Translations under genes and position numbers: made by a program
DNA from: Methanolobus sp. ZRKC5
GTDB lineage: Archaea > Halobacteriota > Methanosarcinia > Methanosarcinales > Methanosarcinaceae
Assembly (NCBI RefSeq): GCF_038446525.1
Contig: NZ_CP151792.1
Coordinates: 186,001 to 250,000 of the forward strand
DNA length: 64,000 nt
Direction: 5' to 3'
The notes under the pieces: generated by a model
Seen by the model: the letters and a program-made list of their open reading frames with translations, nothing else
What the model was told of the DNA's origin: nothing
The model's database searches: none
Part shown: positions 36,531 to 46,700 of the stretch, piece by piece
Layout of the letters: each line of letters starts with the position of its first letter
Position numbering within the stretch: the first letter of the stretch is position 1

Positions 36531-37988
36531 ATGAAATCAAATTTAGTAGTAGTACTGATCCTGATAAGTATAATAGCGCTTTCGGGATGTACAGATATAA
36601 GTGACTCATATAAGCCTGGAAGCTTCGGAGCAACCGAAGAAGAGCAGCAGATCGTAGAGGCAGTAACGGATAAATATGGCGATATGACAGCCACAGGCGA
36701 ACCACGACTTCTTGAAGTGATGATGACATCATCAACACAAAACTTCATACCAGTCGATAAAGTACTGAAATACTCAAAGGATTCAGAAGAATTATATGCA
36801 TGGTTCATTTACGACAACTTTGAGAACGACATAATAAGTGTAGAATGGATCTACCTTGACAATGATTACTCGATCTACACATTCGAATCAGAAACCGGAG
36901 AAGATTTCGGACGCGGAACTTTCATACTCGAAAAACCAGATGACGGTTGGCCACTTGGAGACTACAAAGTAATAATAAGCGGAGCCGGAGTGGAAGAATC
37001 AGTAGAATTCGAGATAATAGACGGAGCAACTGTTTCAATACCACTTGATTTGCTGGACGGTACAACAATAGACAGCCAGCAGGCAGAATTTGGAAACACA
37101 GAAACAACTGAAGCACTACCAACTCCAAAAAGTGGATTCGAAGTGAAAAGCGCATCAAGTAGCTTCATTGGAGAATGGACTACAAGTTGGGGCGATATTA
37201 TGACAGTCACACAATCAGGAGATAAGATAATAGGTGAATACCCAGACGATGAAGGGAAAATTGAAGGTGTTGTAAGTGGCGATACGTTCATAGGAACCTG
37301 GTCCGAAAGTCCTTCATACGCAGAACCAAATGATGCAGGTGACGTAGAACTTAAACTTAGCAAAGACGGCAATTCCTGGACAGGACAATGGAGATATGGA
37401 TCTGAGGGTACAGCATGGGATGGCGTCTGGACAGGAACCAAGATAAAACAATCATCAACTACAAGCTCATCAGACATAGTGCCTGGCTGGTACCTCGTAG
37501 AAGTTGAAGACTACAACGAGGTAGAAGAGGCATATAACGACTACTACACATACGATCTCGAATACGAAAGAGGTAATGTCCTAACCAGTGACAAAGGAGA
37601 AGACGGCGAAACATTACGGGTAAGAACGGTCAGTGAAGAACCGAAAGAATTCTATTTTGCTGAAGAAGAGATCGCTATCAAAGTAAGAAAAGAAGGCGTA
37701 GTGATAGCAACTGGTAACATCGGAATGTCTGACACAAGCAGTATTAACATAGACAGGGCACGTATTGAACCAGGTGCAGCCACATCAGGCCAGTATTCCC
37801 TGGAAGATGAAATATATGGAACTTCCTTTAGGATGGGATGGAAAGATTCAAGTGGCGGTGTCAAAGAGGGCATTTTCAAAGCAAATGTACCGGGAGCTGG
37901 AGGATTTAGTGGGTCATTTGGAATAATTTACACATACTACAATGGCGGAATATACGGAACAAAATACATCTATGAATGGAGAGAGTAA
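36531..37988 (+). CDS. Lipoprotein, tandem paralogue 2
   Basis: 485 residues with the same architecture as the gene at 34656: signal LVVVLILISIIALSGC, N-terminal domain, GTWSESPSYAEP strand region, Ser/Thr linker and C-terminal YIYEWRE. The N-terminal stretch SDSYKPGSFGATEEEQQIVE is unchanged, and the DNA there is nearly identical. The C-terminal half differs widely. Uneven divergence suggests gene conversion or strong constraint on the N-terminal domain. Exported and lipid-anchored by inference from the lipobox; function unknown. Confidence 0.75.
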   Translation: MKSNLVVVLILISIIALSGCTDISDSYKPGSFGATEEEQQIVEAVTDKYGDMTATGEPRLLEVMMTSSTQNFIPVDKVLKYSKDSEELYAWFIYDNFENDIISVEWIYLDNDYSIYTFESETGEDFGRGTFILEKPDDGWPLGDYKVIISGAGVEESVEFEIIDGATVSIPLDLLDGTTIDSQQAEFGNTETTEALPTPKSGFEVKSASSSFIGEWTTSWGDIMTVTQSGDKIIGEYPDDEGKIEGVVSGDTFIGTWSESPSYAEPNDAGDVELKLSKDGNSWTGQWRYGSEGTAWDGVWTGTKIKQSSTTSSSDIVPGWYLVEVEDYNEVEEAYNDYYTYDLEYERGNVLTSDKGEDGETLRVRTVSEEPKEFYFAEEEIAIKVRKEGVVIATGNIGMSDTSSINIDRARIEPGAATSGQYSLEDEIYGTSFRMGWKDSSGGVKEGIFKANVPGAGGFSGSFGIIYTYYNGGIYGTKYIYEWRE

Positions 37989-38010
37989 ATCTCTTCCATT
38001 TCTCTTTTTT
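37978..38010 (+). terminator. Terminator of lipoprotein gene 2
   Basis: ggagaga and tctcttcc form the same stem as after the first copy, followed by tctctttttttg. Confidence 0.5.
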
Positions 38011-38614
38011 TGTATCATTACATCATTTACTGAGAAAATCATTTTTTGATGCTTTTCTATACTTTAACGGAATCAGCATATCACTCTAGCATTTTTCGCA
38101 TGCAATTGCATTATCGAAGCACCTCGCATAGACATATAATTTGCTTCTCCACTGCTATCAACTGTGAGTAACCATTACTAAAGAACAAGTATCAATAAAA
38201 ATGAGAGTTGATTCACCTGAAAAGGATTGCTCTTGTAAATTCGTGTGGAAATATATCCATTGGATTCATAACTGTGCTATTCCCCAGACAACTGGCTAGC
38301 TCCATAGTGATACAACTCACGCTCAATGATCTTTTAAGAGTAGTATCAAAAATCGGATACTGAGAGAGAATCTTCATTACCCGATAACTATATATTTTCT
38401 AATATACTAATGCAGTGTATAACATACTATACCAGCTGTGATGATTGTTTTCGAATTCTTACTTTGTGATTTACAATTTCAGCAAAAGCTTGCGTTGCAG
38501 TCCAACCGTACTTTTGATACCACTTTCACAATTGAGGAAAAATGACGTTCAAGCGATATATATTCGCAAGTTATGTTGCAAAAAACAAATATATATTTTA
38601 TGTAGGTGATCAAA
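38011..38614. other. Intergenic with a possible gene relic
   Basis: A 51-codon frame from TTG 38208 to 38363 reads IHLKRIALVNSCGNISIGFI and continues TVLFPRQLASS. It could be the start of a decayed membrane transporter, but the evidence is thin. Nothing else is seen. Confidence 0.35.
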
Positions 38615-39433
38615 TTGGACATTACACACAAAAATAAAATAAATTGCTCTACATGTGAAATAAAAATCCTTCCAGATTCCCAGTTATCTATGCTAAAAAC
38701 AGATAAAAAAATGAACTGTCTGGTATGTGAAGCTGAAGTTGAATATCTAAGCCAGACAATTAACTGTACATGTCATTATTGTGGAATTGAAGAGGAGTCT
38801 TACATTCAGTGCAAGAACGGTCATTACATCTGCAATGAATGCCACAGCCAGAACGCATTGAAGGTCATTGAAAATGCCTGTCTAAAAACTGAAGTGACAG
38901 ATCCTCTGGAAATTGCAGAGAAACTGATGGAGCATCCTTCTTTTCACATGCATGGACCAGAACACCATGCTCTGGTACCTGGAGTGCTAATAGCTGCTTA
39001 TCAAAATTATATTGGTGAAAGAAATGAAAAAGCGATCCTTGAAGTCATCAAACGTGGACAAAAGATACCAGGAGGTTACTGTGGCCTTTACGGAGCATGC
39101 GGAGCAGGAATCGGTGTTGGAGTCGCAGTTAGCGTTCTGCTTGAAGCAACTTCCCTGACTCCTGATGAACGTTCACATGCCATTGGATCTACGTCCAGAG
39201 CCTTGAAGCTGATTGCAGATGCAAGTGGAGCCAGGTGCTGCAAAAAATCAACCCGTATCTCTCTGGAAGAAGGAATGCTTTATCTTTCTGAGCTATTTGA
39301 CCTTGAATGGCATAAAGATACTAATAAATCCGTAAAATGTGGGCACAGCATGCATAACAAAGAATGTGATGACAACTGTAAGTATAAGGATGAAAAGAAT
39401 AAGGCTAATTTTGTGAATTTTCAAAATGTGTAG
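38615..39433 (+). CDS. DUF5714 cysteine-rich protein
   Basis: 272 residues. An N-terminal cysteine-rich part has several CxxC pairs (NCLVCEAEVEYL, NCTCHYCGIEEE, QCKNGHYICNECHS). The DUF5714 core follows with HGPEHHALVPGVLIAAYQNY and GGYCGLYGACGAGIGVGVAV, then SGARCCKKST. The conserved cysteines and histidines suggest metal or Fe-S binding. No reaction is known to me. A histidine/cysteine-rich tail ends the protein (CGHSMHNKECDDNCKY). TTG 38615 fits best because aggtgat lies four to five bases upstream; GTG 38606 would fall inside that site. Confidence 0.8.
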   Translation: MDITHKNKINCSTCEIKILPDSQLSMLKTDKKMNCLVCEAEVEYLSQTINCTCHYCGIEEESYIQCKNGHYICNECHSQNALKVIENACLKTEVTDPLEIAEKLMEHPSFHMHGPEHHALVPGVLIAAYQNYIGERNEKAILEVIKRGQKIPGGYCGLYGACGAGIGVGVAVSVLLEATSLTPDERSHAIGSTSRALKLIADASGARCCKKSTRISLEEGMLYLSELFDLEWHKDTNKSVKCGHSMHNKECDDNCKYKDEKNKANFVNFQNV

Positions 39434-39758
39434 ACTTTTCAATAATCAAAAAACTGGGTACGAAAAAGCAGACTTCCATATTAAGTTTAATTACACCAAG
39501 TGCAACAAGGAATGTGACAGGACTTGCAGGCATAGGAGTGATACCTGACTTCTATTCAAGAAATCCATTTTACTTTTTTATTGTGATTCTTTACTTACTT
39601 TGGTTCAAATTATAGCTGTAGCAAAGCCATGTTGAGATATAGGGAACTCTGATTTTTTGTACACAAGCCCTTTCAAAAAAAAAACATATAGTCAGAATAT
39701 TGATGTAAATCAAAAAAAAGAATGTGATTATTGTCATCACATTCAAAGTTGAAAATTA
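39434..39758. other. Intergenic with an unrecognised open stretch
   Basis: A frame from about 39433 to 39615 reads SIIKKLGTKKQTSILSLITP and ends with a hydrophobic FYFFIVILYLLW, without a start codon. It may be the 3' end of a decayed membrane protein gene. Confidence 0.3.
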
Positions 39759-39952
39759 GTAACTATTCAGCCTGATAAAAACACTATCAATAGCAATCTT
39801 GACAAAAAGTTGAGACCTACATTTTATTAGGATCATTAATTTTGATTGTTGTCATTGATTGCTTTTTTGATTCTTAGGTTGTTAGTGAGCAAACATCTCC
39901 GTTTTGATTAAATCAGTATCAATAGGCTAATTGTGGTAGGCTGAATAGTTAC
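39759..39952 (+). mobile_element. 194-bp MITE, subfamily B, copy 3
   Basis: Ends gtaactattcagcct and aggctgaatagttac; target duplication gaaaatta. It differs from the copy at 16340 by one base in the body (gttgtcatt in place of gttgccatt). It lies just beyond the 3' end of the second RNase III gene. Confidence 0.95.
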
Positions 39953-39969
39953 GAAAATTATAAAACTGA

Positions 39970-40716
39970 TTATCCCATGTATTCTGTGTTTACTAAAGTT
40001 TGAAGGTATTTTTCAGCTGCATCAGCTTCCGCCTTCTTTATACCAAATCCTTCTCCAGTAGATACAGTAATACCACTTATGTCTAACTCAACGGTAAATT
40101 TCTTATTGTGATCCGGGCCTTCTTCCTTGACTACGAAATACTCATGTGCATCTAGTGACTGATCACAAATCTCTTTCACTGTTCCTTTTGGATTATCAAT
40201 TTTTTTCATCTTTTCAATGTCTTTTAAAACATTAACTAAGTCATAAAGAATGTATTTTATAATAAATTCTTTTGCTTTTTTGTATCCTTGATCTTGGTCA
40301 ATTGCACCAATTAACGCTTCCACAGCATTTTCATTTCTTGCTTTACGGCCTAGTTCATTGATGGCTTCCCCATTGCCTACTACCAAAATTTCATTCAATT
40401 CAATTTCTTCGGCAACCTTAGCTAATTTGTTTCCTTCAACATAATGTTTTTTTATGTCAGTAAGATTCCCTTCTCTTCCGGGATAATTCACATACAATTC
40501 TTCTGCTATTGCATGTCCTAAAGTAGAATCACCCAAAAATTCCAATCTTTCATTATGACCATCAATGAGTCCATATCGTTCTTTAAAATAGGGATTTTCA
40601 TTTAAAAAGGATTTATGCATAAGTGCTTCTATTAAAAGACTCTGATTATTGAAATTAATGCCAATCCTTTTTTGAAAAATCTCCAAACTTACAGCTAATC
40701 TAGTATTTACGTTCAT
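39970..40716 (-). CDS. Ribonuclease III (second, divergent copy)
   Basis: 248 residues. The nuclease signature NERLEFLGDSTLGHAIAEEL is well kept, and the second metal site is ENAVEALIGAI. Asn130 stands where the metal-binding Asp is normally found; Glu133 is present. A C-terminal dsRNA-binding domain follows (PKGTVKEICDQ, then KKAEADAAEKYLQT). It may still cut dsRNA with altered metal use, or may bind without cutting. ATG 40716 follows aggaga; the frame extends 17 codons upstream without a site. It is flanked by a MITE and a Cas1-tail-like relic, so it lies in accessory DNA. Confidence 0.82.
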   Translation of the reverse strand: MNVNTRLAVSLEIFQKRIGINFNNQSLLIEALMHKSFLNENPYFKERYGLIDGHNERLEFLGDSTLGHAIAEELYVNYPGREGNLTDIKKHYVEGNKLAKVAEEIELNEILVVGNGEAINELGRKARNENAVEALIGAIDQDQGYKKAKEFIIKYILYDLVNVLKDIEKMKKIDNPKGTVKEICDQSLDAHEYFVVKEEGPDHNKKFTVELDISGITVSTGEGFGIKKAEADAAEKYLQTLVNTEYMG

Positions 40717-40960
40717 ATTGCTTATCTCCTTTATTTGTTGTTTCTTTTGGTTTATATACAAAAACACAAGGAAATAGCAATAATAAAAATGAGGTATTAA
40801 AGCATCCGTTTTAGCAAATTAACCTCGAGAATCAATTTGCTAAAAGCATGCTTTAACATCTTACATTTATAACTGTTAGAGTTCCTTTCGCTTTCTATCG
40901 CTAATAAAGAACCATTGTACAAAAATCTTTTGGTTAAATAGACAAATTATGAAAATCACT

Positions 40961-41239
40961 TTATGACAAAATATTCAGCATCCCCCTCACATTCTTGCTC
41001 TTAAAATTTAACTTCCCTTCCTTTGCTTTTTTCTTCAAATAAATCAAAGTACTCCTATGCTTAATTCCTATTTGGCGTGCTTTCTCATGGGTTAGATTCA
41101 GGATGAAATCATAGACCGCTTTTTCATTGACAAACTCCTGAGCCTTCTTCACATCAAGCTGCTGCTCATCAATATTGTTAGCTTCCTTCTCAATATAAAT
41201 AACAAAATCAGCCTTAACATGCTTTTTTCAAACATCCCA
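40961..41239 (-). pseudogene. Relic resembling the C-terminal HTH of a Cas1-like protein
   Basis: The frame reads KADFVIYIEKEANNIDEQQL, then IGIKHRSTLIYLKKKAKEGK and FKSKNVRGMLNIL. The last two blocks line up in order and spacing with the tail of the Cas1 relic at 52001 (MGFSKGTLHYMKKNAEADKP, then LNAHVRERV). The frame has no proper start and opens directly after a stop codon. Assignment is by pattern only. It is more diverged than the other Cas1 relics and could be another HTH protein. Confidence 0.35.
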
Positions 41240-41263
41240 ATATCCTAAAAAGAGAAAGTGGAT

Positions 41264-41899
41264 TTAATTCTTATCATCCTTGAATTTAGCATTGGTGTGA
41301 CTGCCGTCACAGAATGGTTTGTTTTTAGAGGCTCCACATCTGCAAAGAGAATAGTGGTCCTGTGTCTCGGGTATTGAACCATCGGGGTCATCAAGTTCTA
41401 TCCCTGTAACATTGTAAGGTCCATCCTTTAGAACAAAGATTTCCGGTTCATGTGGATATTCTTTATGCATCTCCCCATTAATAGTATAACTCAATGCACC
41501 AGAAGGACATGTCTTGATGAGTTTTGCAATCTCTTCCGGGCTTACAGCATCCGGATATGCCCAGTGTTTTTCACCCTTTTTGAAAACAGAAGGCAGAGTG
41601 CGAACACAGTGACCTACATGGCAACACACATCTTTGTTACGGTGGATGCTAATGTTTTTTCCGACGTAAGTTTCAACTTTGTTGACAACACGGTCTTTTT
41701 CATTTTCCCCGGAAAAACCGTTCTTTGCATGTGTTCCATCACAGAATGGCATCTTTGCCGAGCCTCCACATCTGCAAAGTGTCATAACGGGTTTTGTCTC
41801 GATAAAAACACTCTTTGAATTCCTGAATAATTTAAGATCTTTGACAATATATGGTCCATTCTTTGATACTTTTATTGAAGGCTTGACTTCTTTATCCAC
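41264..41899 (-). CDS. Double CDGSH-type Fe-S protein with a Fer4_19-like domain
   Basis: 211 residues. Two CDGSH [2Fe-2S] motifs occur, LCRCGGSAKMPFCDGTH (about 41-57) and LCRCGASKNKPFCDGSH (about 186-202), each with three Cys and one His ligand. Between them lies a ferredoxin-like segment (CCHVGHCVRTLPSVF and TCPSGALSY). Such proteins carry redox-active Fe-S clusters and are thought to act in electron transfer or cluster storage in the cytoplasm. Start GTG 41899 follows agaggtg. Full length for the group. Confidence 0.85.
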   Translation of the reverse strand: MDKEVKPSIKVSKNGPYIVKDLKLFRNSKSVFIETKPVMTLCRCGGSAKMPFCDGTHAKNGFSGENEKDRVVNKVETYVGKNISIHRNKDVCCHVGHCVRTLPSVFKKGEKHWAYPDAVSPEEIAKLIKTCPSGALSYTINGEMHKEYPHEPEIFVLKDGPYNVTGIELDDPDGSIPETQDHYSLCRCGASKNKPFCDGSHTNAKFKDDKN

Positions 41900-42050
41900 T
41901 GAAACACCTCTGTAAAATTAAATCTGTGTGCATTAGATTTCTAGTTTTTGCAGGGAATAATTTTGTAACAAGATCAAACAAAATAATCTGGAAAAGGTAT
42001 TCGGTCATTTTTACGATCTAAAAAAAGATGGTACATTCCATAAAAATATC

Positions 42051-42244
42051 GTAACTATTCAGCCTGGCACGATTTGCCTATTGGTACTGATTTCATCGAA
42101 ATAGAGATGTCTGCTCACTAACAATCTAACAATCAAAAAAGCAATCAATAGCAACAATCAAAATAAATGATCCTAATGAAATTTACGTTTCAACTTTTTG
42201 TCAAGATTGTTATTGATAGCGTTTTTATCAGGCTGAATAGTTAC
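42051..42244 (-). mobile_element. 194-bp MITE, subfamily A, copy 5
   Basis: Perfect 16-bp ends; target duplication aaaatatc on both sides. Reverse orientation. Intergenic, upstream of the catalase-peroxidase gene. Confidence 0.95.
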
Positions 42245-44849
<2,605 letters not shown>

Positions 44850-45226
44850 TTGTAGCATCAACGTCTTCGAGGGCTTCTAATGCATATTTAGAACGCGCAA
44901 GGAGGCTATTAGCAACATATGAGTGCGGTGTTTCAATACAATATGAAACGCTGTCCTCTCTTTAGACCCTTACAATTTTCGGGTCACAGAATCAGAGCCA
45001 AAAACACATTACAAATGCCAACAGTGTCTCTAATGTGTGTTTGTTTAAATGCTGCATAAACGTGCTCATTTTTGGTAAGGATAAAATAGGGGTTTAAAAA
45101 ACAGTTCCCACAAATACATAGTTGAATTTGTGGAATGGACAAAACATTTAAACTTCAGTTGCCAGTCCACCTTTCGATGTCACTATTGCCAAATAGCATC
45201 TATTATACACTTTTTTATATTTGTCC
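44850..45226. other. Intergenic after katG
   Basis: The first 100 bp keep the higher GC of katG and are probably part of the same acquired segment. No gene seen. Confidence 0.4.
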
Positions 45227-46249
45227 TCACCAATCCCCAAGACAGGACTGGCACTCATCATTAGCTCTGTTCTCTAGGATCTCAGTATTCTTGAGCACCT
45301 GCTTTTCCGAAAAGTCTCTTTCAACAAGATAATCACACAAGGCCTCCGACTTCGGCGTCTTCCAACTAAGATTATAATCAATGGTTACGGGTGGATTCAG
45401 GAAGAATTCCCTAATCTCTTCTACTGAAGTACATGCCCTGATATCCTTGTTCTCTTCCCTGATTATGGTATCAATGTCCTCATGTTTGCGTATGAGTTTA
45501 AGAGCCGTCTTGGCACCCACACGATGGATACCCTCATTGAAATCCGTGCCAATGCAGATGGCAAGATCAATAAGCTGTTCACGGGTTATGTCTAACTGCT
45601 CAAGGGAGCCTGTCAGGGAAATATGCTCCGGGGTCTTTACAACGTACTCTTTCTTACCAGGGACCTTTCTTTTTCCACTGCTTCCCAGATTGCGAACGAC
45701 ATCTTCGGCTCCGAAAAGGAAAACATCGTAGTCCTGTGAGCCTACAAGATCGGCATCCCCTTGGGAAACCATGAATGCAGCCTGTGCTTCTGCTTCGGAT
45801 TCTGCCTGAATATGAGGAATACCCATAAGGTCGAGGAGTTTTTTGCATTCATCGAGTACCTGCGGGGTTATTCGGGAAGTTCCCTGTGCAAATTTCTTCA
45901 TGTCCTCAACGTTACCTTCGTCCTTGGCAATCTCATATTTACGGGCTGCATTCTCTTTGCATTCCTTACGTTTTTCCAGTGTTTCCCTCTTCATCTCCGG
46001 TGGTTTCCCGTCAAAAATAAAAACCGGTTTGATGTTTGCATCCCTCAGTTTGCTGGTCCTTGAGAACAAGCCGGTGAGATGGGATGTGGGATTTCCATTG
46101 GAATCTGTGAGTAGTGAACCATCACGCTGGCGAATAGCACTCAGGAACTGGTAAATGGTATTGTATGCATCGATCGCAATCACTTTGCCACTGAGTTCTT
46201 CGTAAGTGATAGGGTTCTTTGTGAGTAATGCTCCTATTTGTGTGCCCAT
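45227..46249 (-). CDS. fen: Flap endonuclease FEN-1
   Basis: 340 residues with XPG N-domain (IAIDAYNTIYQFLSAIRQRD), metal ligands in PVFIFDGKPPEMK, the I-domain AESEAEAQAAFM and the helix-hairpin-helix IGTDFNEGIHRVGAKTAL. It removes 5' flaps during Okazaki fragment maturation and repair, normally held to PCNA. The C-terminus NDECQSCLGDW resembles a PCNA-binding box, but the usual terminal aromatic after Trp is absent because the stop comes directly after it. Standard archaeal size. Start ATG 46249. Confidence 0.93.
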   Translation of the reverse strand: MGTQIGALLTKNPITYEELSGKVIAIDAYNTIYQFLSAIRQRDGSLLTDSNGNPTSHLTGLFSRTSKLRDANIKPVFIFDGKPPEMKRETLEKRKECKENAARKYEIAKDEGNVEDMKKFAQGTSRITPQVLDECKKLLDLMGIPHIQAESEAEAQAAFMVSQGDADLVGSQDYDVFLFGAEDVVRNLGSSGKRKVPGKKEYVVKTPEHISLTGSLEQLDITREQLIDLAICIGTDFNEGIHRVGAKTALKLIRKHEDIDTIIREENKDIRACTSVEEIREFFLNPPVTIDYNLSWKTPKSEALCDYLVERDFSEKQVLKNTEILENRANDECQSCLGDW

Positions 46250-46443
46250 GATAACCTTCCTTTTTTAGTATCCTTTTTATCCGTTGGTATTTTGTTTTCA
46301 ATGGTCATTCTGGTTTATAGTGGTATGCCAAAAGGCATGATAATTGGCTTTTACTTTCAAGACTAATGTCTTATGTACTATGGAACTCAAATAATTATTA
46401 TTAGTTTAAGGGGGAGTCAAATATAGCAAATAAAGATAGCAAA

Positions 46444-46653
46444 ATGCCGGAGAATGTTCCAGGCCCATATTATGTTGATGAAAATTGCATAGCATGCCAG
46501 ATATGTGCGGATGAGGCTCCGAATCACTTTAAAATGGCCGATAATAATTCGGGTGCCTACGTTTTCAAACAGCCGGAAAATGATGAGGAAAAAAAAGATT
46601 GTGAAAGGGCACTGAGTATTTGCCCGGTTGATGCAATAGGAAATGATGGCTAA
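46444..46653 (+). CDS. Single-cluster [4Fe-4S] ferredoxin
   Basis: 69 residues with CIACQICADEAP (three cysteines) and SICPVDAIGNDG supplying the fourth ligand. One cluster is expected because a second full cysteine set is absent. A small electron carrier in the cytoplasm. The strong ribosome binding site gggggag lies about 30 bp upstream of ATG 46444, and the frame is open back to it. Translation may therefore start at a non-ATG codon seven residues earlier. PEP synthase follows 48 bp later on the same strand. Confidence 0.85.
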   Translation: MPENVPGPYYVDENCIACQICADEAPNHFKMADNNSGAYVFKQPENDEEKKDCERALSICPVDAIGNDG

Positions 46654-46700
46654 AAATCTCGAATTGCACGATTAAATTGAATAACAAATGGAGTGGGGCC

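Noticed and set aside
34656-37988. Tandem lipoproteins as an assembly duplication
   Set aside because: The C-terminal halves and the intergenic region differ too much, so both are real genes.
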